From Cylindrobasidium torrendii FP15055 ss-10 (taxonomy: Eukaryota; Basidiomycota; Agaricomycetes; Agaricales; Physalacriaceae): DNA of 64,000 bases. Below are positions 45,660 to 57,732 of this stretch, in pieces. Numbering within the stretch: position 1 is the stretch's first letter; each line of letters opens with the position of its first letter. The translations under genes and the position numbers were made by a program. The stretch spans positions 1-64,000 of the forward strand of contig KN880497.1 of the NCBI GenBank assembly GCA_000934385.1, given 5' to 3'. Below the pieces are notes generated by a model. It saw only the letters and a program-made list of their open reading frames with translations, did no database searches and was not told where the DNA came from.

Positions 45660-47811
45660 ATGCAGCTGGCATTCAGCAAGCTCGTCACCTTCGTTATCCT
45701 CGCTGTTAGCGCATACGCTACTCCCGTAGCTCAGTCTGCCAAACATGCAACCCATCGAAAGCGCGTTGTGGGACGTGGACTCGAAATCGACAGTTATCAC
45801 CCTATATCCTCGTATCAAGTAAGGACAACGCTTTGGCGGCACCGCTAGTAGTTTTCTGAACATCATCAGACTTTCGGGTTGGGCAAGGCGAAGCCTGCAT
45901 CTCTCACATCCTTGGCTTTCGACAGCGATATTGTCGCCACCCTCGCAACAGAGCTTGGAATAGACGCCTCTTCTATAGCTTTCTCCAGCGGGTACCATAA
46001 GGAGGACGAAGGAATGAGCTATGGTTACGCCAAGCAAGTTCATGTCAGTCCGTGGGCTTGCAGTTATGAGCTTGAAAGCTAACGCGTCCAGATAGAATGG
46101 TGTCGAGTTTGCAAATGCTGTCGCCAACATTGCATACAAAGATGGCAAAATCGTGGCCATTGGCTCATCCTTCGTCAATATCTGTGAGAGACTGCTGTAG
46201 GCCATCGAGAATTGCAATGCTCATTCATTGTAGCTGATGTTGCCGACTCCATCCCATCCATCCCTCTTGAGGATGTCATCCCTGACCTGGAGGAGAAGCT
46301 GAACGGACAGTCCAATGACTTCAAGTCTCTGAAATATCTCGTTCGCGACGACTCTACTGTATCACTCACACATGCTATTCAAATACACAACGATGAAGTC
46401 GGGACCTGGGTCGAGGCTTTTGTTGATGCCCACACCGGCGAGCTCATCAGCATCGTTGATTTTGTCAGCAACCTCTCGGTACGCACATTCGTGTTTGTTC
46501 AACACTTTTTAATTCTTTTCAGTATCGGGTCCTTCCTATCACACACAAGGACCCAACTGAAGGCTTCGAGCTACTAGTTGATCCCGAGAATACCGCCTCT
46601 TCGCCCAATGGCTGGGTCACTACTAACACTACTGGGTATATCTTATGTACATCCCCAGAATATTCTTTGACCAAGTTCCAGTGGCAATAATGTCATTGCA
46701 ACGTATCAGTCTGAGCGTGCGACAGTCTCTTCGCCGGATGTGTTCAACTACACCTACGACACAACAGCAAGCCCCTCCACAGAGGAAAATCTCAATGCCG
46801 CTCGGGTCAATGCGTTCTACGTCGCGAACACATATCACGACATCTTGTACCAGTACGGGTTCACGGAAACGGCGCACAATTTCCAAAGTAGCAACTTTGA
46901 CAAAGGCGGTGTGGGCAGTGATCCCGTCTGGTTGATGGTACAAGACAGCCTTACGACCAACAACGCTGCATTCACCGTTCTTCCAGAGTAAATCTCCGCC
47001 TTTGTGTTCCGTTGTTTGTGGCTCATTTTTTGTGCAGAGGCCAACCCAGCCTTTGCCGTATGTTCCTTTGGACATTCACGGACCCCCAAAGAGACGGGGA
47101 TCTCGAAAATGACATCCTCGTCCATGAAATGACCCATGGGCTCACCAACCGTATGACCGGCGGCGGAACTGGAAACTGTCTCCAGACGAATGAGGCTGGA
47201 GGCATGGGCGAGGGATGGTCAGATGCAGTGGCCTTGTAAGTCTCTTCCCTGTCCAACAAGAACAATGACTGATGTTGTACTAGTTGGTCAGAACAGACCG
47301 ACGCAACTGTTCGCGACTACACTCTCGCAGCATGGGTCAGAAACGATCCTGCTGGGGGTCGGTCACATCCATATTCGACCGATGAGTCTGTGAACCCTCT
47401 GCGTTACTCGTCAATTGCCGACTTAAACGAAGTTCACGACATCGGTGAAGTTTGGGCCAACATACTCATCAACGTCTATGCTGCTCTTGTTGCCGAACAC
47501 GGGTTTTCTACAGAGGCAAAGACCGACGCATCCGGGACTGAGGGCAACACCGTCTGGTTGCATCTCCTTGTCGACGCTCTAGCATTGCAACTTTGCAACC
47601 CAACGCGTGCGTCTTCTTAATTATGGTTGGGCCAGTGTTCTTAGTGATTTTCATGCCAGTTGCTACCGCTCGCGATGCTTGGATCCAGGCTGACCAGAAC
47701 CGCTACAATGGTGAAAACTACTGCTTGCTCTGGAAGGCTTTCGCCAGCCGTGGTCTCGGTGTCGATGCCGCGAATTATATCGACAGCGCCGAGGTTCCTT
47801 CAGATTGTTGA
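45660..47811 (+). CDS. Fungalysin extracellular metallopeptidase (M36), copy 2
   Basis: Nine exons (45660-45818, 45870-46043, 46096-46183, 46234-46478, 46523-46635, 46682-46987, 47038-47235, 47284-47606, 47660-47811) give 585 residues. The protein parallels copy 1 throughout: signal peptide [20 protein letters not shown], propeptide [17 protein letters not shown], zinc motif [10 protein letters not shown], and [15 protein letters not shown]. Exon lengths 2-5, 8 and 9 are identical to copy 1. The sixth intron lies 39 nt further downstream than in copy 1, in the codon for Glu of LPEGQ, while the copy-1 site is uninterrupted here. The active site is intact. Tandem duplication is the clear origin. 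Confidence 0.94.
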
Positions 47812-48027
47812 AAGGTTCAAAGTGGAGTGAATTGGGTTGGGCTCACTTGGCCTGATGTACTGTTTGTTATCCAGTTATTTATGATTGCGGATTTAATTGA
47901 TGAGTAAGAGGCGTCTACTCAATCAGGCCAAAACCTCAAGGCCTCATAAGCCTAGCGGAGCAAGCAAAACACAGTGTACTCTAAATTAATGGCTGATATG
48001 TGTAAATTGTTATTAGGGTAGGCACTT

Positions 48028-50468
48028 TCAGTCTACGTCGTCAATTCCCCCATACGACGTTGTCGGAGGCGCTCCTCCGTATGGGTACCCAAACACAGTT
48101 GCGGGGAAGGTAAACAGTGACTGAGGTACTCCCTGTTGGTGTTGCTGCCCCAAGCCAAATTGTTGGATGGATTCCAAAGGCGGTGGTCCGTCTTCGTCGT
48201 CATCTCCAGAATCCAAGCGGTGTGAATGCTGCGATCCGCCACTCGAAGAATCACTTATGGGTTCGAGAGGTGGAGGCCCGTCGTCGTCGTCCTCAGTGCG
48301 CGGCGCCGAGCGTGACGGTCCACTACTGGGTGTGCCATTGTTTTTGTCCCCCAGCTGAGCAATGTACGATGTCGCCGGGGTCTTGGCTAGCTTCGCTGCA
48401 GCTACTGCCGCTTGCTGCTGTGCTGCTTTCCGTTTTTTGGCTTCTCGCATCGCTTGTCGTTTCCGCTGCGTGGCCCCAAAGGACGACAAAGCTGCCAGAG
48501 CGTCTCCCACATGGCGCTTGCTGGGACGCTCGCTGATCCTACGCCGAACATGAGCATACGTCTCATTGACGGAAAAGAAATAATACCTTGCTTGCATGCA
48601 TTCTGCAATATCGGCTGACCTCAAGAACGGCATGAGAGTGACCATCTTTTGGTACACATGCCTCAAACTAGATGAGCCTTTCTCATACCCATCCGCGACT
48701 TCAATCCAGCCATCAAACCTGTCCGCCAGCGGGGGCCGCAATTCTTCCCTGAGGTCCGCCAACGAAGGATCGTGGGTGTCCAGATTGAGATGGCCCCAGA
48801 AATCATCCTCTTCGGCGGCGTCGATTCCAGGGGCAGGAATGCCCATCATCATGGCGGCGAAAGCCACAGCATGGAGAGGCGCAGACGTAGGCGTCACCAC
48901 CTCGTCCAGCCACTGTTCAATGTTGTCTGCACGCGTACTGCCGTGAGATATTCCGAGGATTCGCTCGATATCCTTGATGCTCTTGGGGTCGTCTATGCGA
49001 TAGAACGCGCCACGGATAGCCGCGTAGATTGATTGCACCGTCTCAAACATCTGCTTCTCCAATATGGATATGGCAAGGGACTTGCTACGGGGTGTCTGGT
49101 CTACCGATAATGTCATGAGGGCGTTTTGGAGCACAGCTGAGTCTCTAGGTCGAAGGAGATGAGAATGACTATCGAGGAGATCCATGATGGCTTTGGTGTC
49201 GGTTTCGTTGGAATAAATATCCAATGCTGCAGCCATATTGTCGGAGCTTCTGGTCGCAACTGTGGAAAGCGTTTGAAGGATATGCTTGGCTTTGAAGCCT
49301 TGCAAGACAAGATATAGAGATCGGGAAGGAGCAAGCTTGAATATGTTTTCCATGCGTCGCTTGATGACTTGGCGGAGATGTAGACATTGCCGACTGACCT
49401 GGGGAGTCCAGTGGTCTGCGTGCAGAGGAGAAGTGCAGCGCGGATGTCCGAATTCCGATGTTTCTTCTTCCTCTTCACTTTCATCGGTATCGATGTCTTC
49501 CCATTCTTCCTCGGATCCTTCATCGTATCTCAAATCATCCTGCATCTCTTCCCCAGCCGCTACGCCAGGGCGCTTCAGTGACAATTTCAAACGGAATTTT
49601 TGAGTAAAGCGTACCAATGCTACCGCCGTAGACTACACGGGCAACTGAGCGCCAGCCCAGCTCTTGCTCAATATCATCCAACATGGTAGACATCATGTCA
49701 TGATAGACAGGTCCATCGGCAAGAGACATAGAGACGAATAGTTCGCGCCAGGTCCACAAGAGAACGCGGATGAGGTTATGAGGCCCATGGAATTCAAAAT
49801 GCTTGACTATCTGATTATTTCGGTCTCGGATGTCGACTAAGACTTCATAGGTCCTCAAAGCGCATTGGCACCTGTAACGATATCAGTCAAGCAGCCCTAC
49901 AACCGGGAATGATCACGCACGCTCCGACTTTCAGATCATCCTCAAGCTTGCGAACCGCCTCCGCGATGAAGAGCAAGGATGCGTGGGCCTCCCTGAATTG
50001 GACATGATGCTCATATGCAACTGTCCAAATATTGGTGATCCAGGTCGAACAAGAGTGGAGAAGTTCAGTCATCAAGACGTCTCGATTGGAGTGGTCGCGA
50101 AGGGATGATGTCTTTGCGTCGCGCACAAGCTCAGCCAGCAGCTCATGGATCTCCCGTTTCCTCGCGTGATAGTCGAGTGTCGGTGTGCGTTCGTGTCGAC
50201 GCTTTATTGCAGCCGTCTTTCGTAGAACTGGGGGAAAGTCAATTTAGTGAGCCGATGTGCTGGCTGAGACGCACCTTGTTTCGCTCGTTTATGGGGGACG
50301 GCATCGAAGAAAGTGGCAAGGTGGTCTTCGACGAGTTTGCGCTGAGCCTCGGGGGCGAGTGAGTCGTATACGCGAAGAATTCTACGTCCGGCATGTCAGA
50401 TGCTTCTGGGAGAGGAATTGGGCGTGCATTGAGTACCTTTGGCTCGGTGCAAGCGACCCCATCTTCAT
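48028..50468 (-). CDS. Conserved acidic protein of unknown function
   Basis: Five exons (50468-50437, 50381-50275, 50227-49921, 49871-49615, 49559-48028) join in phase to 744 residues. A frame-neutral 48-nt intron at 48539-48586 (GTATTA donor, CGTAG acceptor) would shorten this to 728. The N-terminal third is helical (RVYDSLAPEAQRKLVEDHL, HARKREIHELLAELV). An acidic run EEEWEDIDTDESEEEEE follows, then a long helical region. The C terminus has two copies of an acidic, Pro-rich motif (DDDDGPPPLEPI and DDEDGPPPLESI). There is no signal peptide or membrane helix. I recognise no domain. The fourth intron was set by phase, choosing the GCGTAG acceptor. Confidence 0.6.
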
Positions 50469-50820
50469 GGACGTCGCAGTCGAAGCCGCGTTGCCAAGTC
50501 GCGATCGAGATTTCCTTACGCATATATTACTATGCCATTACATACACAGCGATCACTCAATGTCTGACTTGAAGCTTCGAGCTCGCCGTCCATCTGTGCA
50601 AAGTTTTGTTTACTCTGGATCCATTGCTATATATTCACTACATATCCCAGCACGGCAGAGTCTGGACGGGCGGATGCCCAAGTTTACTACTTGCTATAAT
50701 GGTTATGTACAATTACAACGACTTGGACGGCACCTGAAGCCAATGTGAGTGCTTCCCAATCACTCGAATTGGAGAGCCATTGGGTATTCACCAAACGATA
50801 ACTTTGGTAAGAAATGCAAT
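50469..50820. other. Gene-free spacer
   Basis: About 350 bp between the start of the acidic-protein gene and the 3' end of the F-box gene, both on the minus strand. Nothing recognisable. Confidence 0.5.
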
Positions 50821-52218
50821 CTATACTCTAGGTAATCTAATATGCATTGTAGGTCCAGAAAGAACAGCAGAACCCATGCTCTTCCCAGTCCTAAAGGCTG
50901 GCAAAAAGTCAAACCCGCTCGTCTCATCCAGGTCCAAGGTGCCCGACATATGCAGTTCGACGTGAGACAAAAACGGGAATCGTGTACGACACGCCAAACT
51001 CTCATCCAAGACCTCCCACAATTCCTTGAACCCAGGGGTGCTGTTTATCCTGAACGCTTTGGATAGCCTGAGCTCCAGGCTCTGAAGCGCATATGGGACA
51101 TCTCGCTGAAGCTGCTGCACAACGCGGTGGATAGCCTCTACACCATCCGAGCGCGCACCGTCCCATTCGCTTAGGTCAAACCGAACATGGGCCAAATGCG
51201 TTAACTCGATAATGTCGGAACCTACGTACCCATCCATGAATTAGATATTACAGCTGCCTGGAACGCAGTGCGCTTACCAGGCATAGAGTACATGACTATG
51301 TTCAAAGTACGCAGGGTGGAGCAGGTCATCGAGAGTAGCTTGTTGAGCGGAGCCGTTTGCGTTTGCTCGACAAACCAGTTGATAGTGTGGAGAGCAGGGA
51401 GCGCCGCTGGGCACTGCGAAGGGTCCAGGATGGCTTTCAACAAACCACTTTCCCCCTCAACGTCGGTGCCAAAAAGAATTGGCTTCAACGATCCGGGGTA
51501 GACATTGAGGACCTCCAGTTGGTCCCAAGTGTGATGCTCTGCGCAGGACATGAGAGGATTGTGCGCAGCGTCCGCATCGAAGTCAACGCCGACACAAACC
51601 AGACGATTGAGCTGGGGGGCGGCGCGAACGAGGGCGCAGACGTGTGCGTTGTCAGGGAACCGCAGCCCCGTAAGCCCAAGGGTACGAAAGTGGTGGGGGC
51701 CGCGTGTGAGATAATTGAGAAGCTTTTCATTCGCATTTTGGCGGCTCCATGCCATGTTCATTAAAATGAGGGTCTCCAGCATGGGGAAGTCATCGAAAGA
51801 GGTCGGAATCCATCGTCCAACTTCGTTAGAGGCGCGGGGCGGGCCGACAAGAGGGGTAATCATGTCCGATGCAAAATTGATAGTGAGGTCTTGTACGAAA
51901 AAAAGTGTGCGCGGGGCCAAAGACGTGGTAATCAAATTTCGCGAGTGAGCCTTTGCGCCGAGGTACACCATCCTGAAGATGTGCTTTCTTGTTCGTGGTA
52001 AGAATGCGCGACAGACGAGGGAACAGGATATGAGGGAAGTGAACGCCGTCCCGTCTTCCGCAAGAAGGTCAATGATATGGTCCAATAATTCTTGGGGCAG
52101 TACATCTGCAACACTCGCGCTGTAGCGGTATTTTGAGCGCGAGGAATAAATAGTATACAGAGCGTACTCACCTGGAAGGGAAGGAGGGATCGACGTGCGC
52201 GTTGTTGTGAGCGACCAT
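50821..52218 (-). CDS. F-box domain protein
   Basis: Three exons (52218-52172, 52119-51278, 51221-50821) give 429 residues. VADVLPQELLDHIIDLLAEDGTAFTSLISCSLVCRAF is a typical basidiomycete F-box-like start. Leucine-rich segments follow: LETLILMNMAW, FRTLGLTGLRF, LEVLNVYPGSL, TLRTLNIVMYS. The protein would serve as an SCF substrate receptor. The start MVAHNNAHVDPSFPSS was chosen because only this frame joins the F-box exon in phase; the overlapping alternative frame does not. The lineage has expanded families of such proteins, so the target cannot be guessed. Confidence 0.8.
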
Positions 52219-55051
52219 AGCCAGTTCAAGCTCGAGTGATAGTACGGGCAAGGCAGTGCTCATGAGGACTACACCTCAGACTCTGTAATGGGGCGTGCAA
52301 CAGGACTTCGTATGATTTTCGAGTAACTCACTGCTGGCGCGAGTCGTGGTTAAGTGACAAGAACACAAAGACACGTGTTGATCAACCCTGAGCTGTTCGG
52401 GTAGATTCAGGGAGAGGCCTTATCTGACACTGGTCTGTGAAATGTATATTTATTACGTGGACACGGCCTCGGACCGGTAGCGCGAGTCCGTACTTGAGAG
52501 ATCTTGGACAGGGTACCCACAATAGAGTCACTCAGCTGTTGAACTATCGATTCCATGAGGTTCAATGCCACGCCTTAATCAATACGTCCTTGGTTCATAG
52601 AATGGGAGGTCCGTAATGGGCATAGGATCGAGTGGCACCATTCAGGCGGCATTCCATCATTTCCAGGTTGGGCGTATGCGGCAACAAACGTTCCCATGGC
52701 AATTTAACCTAGGGTTTTCAGTCGCAGAGCTGTAGAGGTTCGGATGTAAAGTCAATTCCGTGGATCTATTGCTCACTATACATTGTCATATCGTGCGCAA
52801 CATCTTTGAATACTGTACATAAAGTTGATTGGTGGAACCGCATTCAATTTCCGAATTCCTGCCACAAAGTTGAGGCAATCCTTTGAGTAAAAACGCGACG
52901 TAAAACTACATCGTGGGCTGATATACTGGCTTACGGCAAAGACATGGTTGTACCAAGGTTGTAAGTACAAGTTGCAAGGCAACGTTAAGATTTCCATGAT
53001 CGTGATGCGATCAGTAGATCACGTGCTGACTATGTACCGAACCGGCTGTTGATGCGTTGATGAATCTCATTTTCCCCTACACTACCCGTCCGAGTCGCTA
53101 TGGTGCCGTGGCATTTAACAAGAGAGTTACTTACTGCGTGTGCTTGCCCCGTCCATTCGAAGCCATGCATACGAGAGGGAGCAGTGTCGTCTCTTCTGGA
53201 AAATTAAGGGACGCCTGACCAGTATCAATCTCAATGCACACTGAAGGTCTATGACTATACGACTGGATCCAAAATACAGTTGAGGCGCGGCGTGGCAGTC
53301 CGTTAACAACTAGAAGGCGTCCCTCAACTTTACCTTGCCTTCATTGCAGGAACGTACATCATTGGAACACGCGATAACCATGAGTATGCTTGAAAAGGAT
53401 TTTGAAGCGAAATTTCAGAGCGGCTTGTCTTTATCAGATCTTCCACCCTAGAATCCAAATCCGTTGATTCGGCAAACTTGAAGAACGCCACAGGCGCCGT
53501 GATGTTCTTTCATTCTTCGAGTCTTGAAGCGCAGGGGGTACGAAATAGCTGATCCACAGTAGATCCACTCAAAAAGAGTCTCTGTGTGACTTATGGAGCA
53601 ATGCGGGCAATCCGCGGACATTTCTGCACATCGTGTTGAGCATAGTGCCATAACCCATTCATGAATAACACACAGATTTGCCCACAAAGTATTGCGGAGC
53701 TCTGCATCCGTGAATCTTTGCTTGATAGACCGACAGATTTGCTTCTGGGGTCTCAAAGGCTTAGGCCGTCACGGGTAGTAATTCATACCTGGTCCCATCT
53801 CCAGTCGCCGTTAACTTTGTAGCGTGACATGTAGGGCATCTCGAATGACGGAGAATCATACATAATTCAAACAAGTTTTCATTGGCCCTCTTGCGATGAG
53901 TCTATCGGTACGCGTTGGCGAGGTTTTCGAGACTCGGCAAATTCGAGTCGTTGCTAGCCGCACGAACCACAATATGTAATATAAATCGGAAGACCGGGCG
54001 CCAGGTACATGTCTGTCCGAGAGCGCCGAAGCGAGGAAATATTCCACGCGATGTGAACTTCTTCGACGGTGTTGCCATGTAGTCAGTGTTACTACTGTTC
54101 ATCGAAAGCTTTCCGTTGTCCCACTGATGCGCAGTGATACGCACTGTTAAATGACAGCGACGCTGATCCGTGAAAGCGGCTCTGGAGTAACAAGAAACGG
54201 TCAGGAAACCAATACGAGCCTGCGTATGTCGCGGATTTTAATTTCCGCAGCTTGAAGCCAGATCGGGTATGTAAGTTTCCCATTGTCACACCCGACATCG
54301 ATGAAGCCTACTGTTGATCCTCGACCGTCCAAACGTGTTCATGGGACTCCCCGTGCACTATGAGGTACGGGAGGGAGGGAGTCGACGACGGTGGCGACTC
54401 TTGGCAACCGGAAATCCTAGTCGAGGAACGAGGGAAAACCGAGTCCTAGCAACCACGCATCGATATGGTTGTACAAAGAACATCCTCCATGCCGACGCGC
54501 CCACCAGCCACGCTGACACAACTTGCTCAAAGACAGGTGAAAAAAGAGACTCGCCGAACGATTGCAAGCACAGCTACTTACTCAGGTAGCAGATTGGGAA
54601 CTTGCGAAAAAGAGAACTTTGCCCCGTTCCCGAGTCTACCGCGGGATTAAGACAAAAGGGACGACCGCCTCCCCAAACTCCCAAAGCGAACCAAGGACTC
54701 GGGACATTGAGTTTGTACAATATGATTTAGCTTCGTTCTAGAGATTATTTGTAGGTATAGAATATAGTGACGGTATCGAAGGCCTTCCATAGTACAGAGG
54801 TACAACAACAAGAGCTCCGCGCCACCGGAGCAATAACGACGTCGAGGTATCTTAAGTTAGGGTGTGCGTAAAAAGAGAGTAAGCAGCGAGATTCGGCGTG
54901 ATTATGCTGTAAAGAGAGCGTTGTAATCCTGTAGTGTATGCAGCGAAAGAAAGAGAGTGGGCTTTCATGAGAATTCATGAGCAAGATTCGTGGATACCAG
55001 AATTAAGAAGTCGAGAGAGAATGTTCGTGACTACATAAAGTCCCACACGGT
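52219..55051. other. Gene-poor stretch of 2.8 kb
   Basis: The largest gap in the window. A minus-strand frame at 53448-53756 contains CPHCSISHTETLFEW, vaguely like the zinc knuckle after fungal reverse transcriptases, but no neighbouring catalytic sequence supports a retroelement. Everything else is short and unsupported. Confidence 0.4.
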
Positions 55052-56608
55052 TCAGCGAGAGAATGGAGGGCTATCGTCGCGCCTGGAAGGGCGACGAATG
55101 GGGTCGTACCGTGCTGCGGGACGGTCGTGGCGCGTGCGAATGAGTCCTTCGGGGGGGCTACGCCTTGGCGGCGGGGAATCCTCGCGGCGCTCCTGCCAGA
55201 GCCGGGGAAAGTGGCGTTCCCCACTGTAACGTGTTGTCTGAAGAGGCGAAATTTCGTGCTGCTGCCGCGAGACATGAAAAGAATCCCATGGTACATATTC
55301 CCTTGTACGCGGGTATGTGGGTATGGGCGGAGGCAGGGTGCGACTGGGAGATGGCGTACGGCGCATGATATACCGTCCTTGGAGAGGAAGGGTCACCGAA
55401 GGGCCGTGGATGGGCGGGGGAGATACACTCATCCGATCTGGTGGAGGGCTAGGGCTTCGCGGCATTGGTACGTACGGTCTGTATTCCTGTAGAGATCGTG
55501 TAGGCTCCACAGGCGACGTCCCGTACGGTTCCTCGGGTGAGTTCAAGAACGAATGGCGACTGTCTGTTGGAGACAGGCCTGGAGAAGACCGCTGATAGAA
55601 AGCCGCCGTATGCGACTGGCCAGAGGACCTTGATGGGCCAGGGATACCAGGACCAAGGAGGACGTTTGATTCTATCGGGGATGGAGCCTGGCTGTAACTC
55701 CCATAATCCGAGGGATGTTCGTAATGTCGGTCTAGCGCGCTCCGCCCTAGTGTGTGTGACGCGTCGGAAGAAAGTCTAGGGTCCGCTATAGCTCGGGAGC
55801 TGGACGCCTGCTGTGTTGTCGTAGGGTAAGCACCGTACTGCGGAGGCCGGGAGGGCGATGCTTGTCCTGTGTTCTGGGAATGGCGCGTCGGATTCTGCTG
55901 TGTTTGGGGACGCCGAGCTTTTTGGCGTTGATTCTACGTAGGAAATGAGCACCCAGTTGCTAAAACTGGGAGTGAGAGTCGCATACCTGAAACCAAATCT
56001 AGAAAGGCATCGCAATGAGTAATTACTCGTCTATATCAGACATAACAAAAACGCACCTGGACCTTGCGGGCACTGAGTCCGATCGAACGCCCGACTTCCT
56101 CTCTCATAGCAGTTGTGGGGAAGCGTGACTAAGGGGGGTGATATGAGAACTTTGACCGAGGAGTTTAGAAATGGCGCACCTGGGCCAATAAAGCATGAAG
56201 GACCGCAGCTTGGTGGGGTGTGGTAAGCGTGCGTGTGCGCTTTTTCTTGGGTGGGCTACTGCTCGTGGGTTCGTCCTTGGATTGGTGGCTCGCCTCTGCC
56301 TCCTCCGTATCAGCCATTCCTCCGGACTGAGACTGTGAGTCCGAAGAGTCGTCACGTCGTTCGGAAGACTCCGGTTGGCTGGGGCGTCGATGGGACCTTG
56401 ACATCCTGGTAGTTGGCTCCGGTGATGAAGGTAGTCGTAGGTTTCGTGACGAGGATGGCGCTGGTGTGCTATGTCGCGTCGCTGCGACAAAGGAATGTGT
56501 TGGACGTGGGGCACTCTGCGGCACTGTTGGCTGGTCGTGTGTTGATGTTCGTGAGGGATTAGGTGGCGAATTAGAACGACGGTGAGAAGGCGAACGAGGA
56601 TCCGACAT
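55052..56608 (-). CDS. Homeodomain transcription factor
   Basis: Four exons (56608-56180, 56128-56057, 55998-55987, 55933-55052) give 464 residues. A Ser/Pro-rich N terminus leads to a homeodomain at about 120-180: KKKRTRTLTTPHQAAVLHALL, GLSARKVQ, IWFQ, NQRQKARR. The recognition-helix core I-W-F-Q is encoded by its own 12-nt exon, flanked by 58- and 53-nt introns. The C-terminal 270 residues are Ser/Pro/Arg-rich with several PPP and SPSP patches and may be a regulatory region. It acts in the nucleus; basidiomycete homeodomain proteins of this kind often control development. The ATG at 56608 was preferred to an in-frame upstream extension. Confidence 0.88.
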
Positions 56609-57732
56609 GAAGATGAAGAAAGAAGAATTAGCTATTATAATGGGGGCGCGGAGGCGGGGAGTCTTCAAGCAATAACTCGACGCATCCGGGCCCAACGTGA
56701 AAGTCGAAAGGAAGGTTGTTAAGTTGGAAAGATCGGTGGGCTCTAGATTTATTGACGGTTGCTGCTCTCACGTTGCCCCTCAATGAATGCTTCATAAAAT
56801 GACGTTCCGAACATAAATGGAATCGTGTTGCAAATCGACAGTCCTGTGCAGGTTACGGTTGCTGTGGCCTGTCACACAAAAATGGATCCGTTGCTTAGGA
56901 TCTCGGAGGGTCAGTACTTTGTCAAGGGACTTTGACTAGATCCAGGTCGTCGCTATGTTGCAGTGCGCTGTCGTTCAGCATTAGTTACCCTTCACCGTCA
57001 TAAACCCTGCACCAGCACATGTATTTCAACCTTCCTGGGCATCAGAAAGTCAGGAATATCCCGAGGAACCAAAATCTGTGGTGTTACCGATCGCGCTCTC
57101 GCAATGGCAACCAACACAGAGGTCACGCTTACCCCGTGTCAGTATTTCGTACCCTCAGTAAAGTCGATTTAGGCAATCCGTGATTGGCATTGATGGCATA
57201 TTCACGACCGGCTGGCCGACGATGAAGTAGTCTGTAGCGACCACCAGAGTGCTGTCTCTTTCGCAACAACGATGTGTTCTGCTACGTCCTGCACTGTTAC
57301 TTCACGTGTCACGAGCAGGCAAGCTTCCAGATCTAAGCCTCATCTTCAAGTTGTATGAAATCCTCCATGAACTTTGCCGATTCGGAAATGATACCTCAAG
57401 GCTCTTACCCAGGGAAGGCACATTAAATGTCGAACATCCAACCCAAGCAAACGGTGCAGCACACCTACTGCGCTTAGGTGTGTAACTTTGGTGTAACTCT
57501 TTTTTGAGTGGCTATCGAAAACATCTACTGCTGATTTTTTTCGAAGAGGATTCGAGTACAAGAGTAAACACCGCCCACATATTCCACAGGGCCGCGCTAC
57601 ACCGTCGAACCGAAAAGGAAAACTGAAAGAAAGGAAAACAATTAGCCAGGATCGCAATTGATTCGGAGGTATCACACACTTTCCAAAAATGACCATCTGG
57701 CCCAACGGAGTCCCCAGACAACTGTTCAATTC
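56609..57732. other. Gene-free stretch of 1.1 kb
   Basis: Upstream of the homeodomain gene and downstream of a Ser/Pro-rich gene. No credible open frame or element. Confidence 0.45.

Noticed and set aside
53448..53756. Possible retroelement zinc knuckle (CPHCSISHTETLFEW)
   Set aside because: No reverse transcriptase, RNase H or endonuclease sequence nearby, and the spacing of Cys/His residues is not typical.
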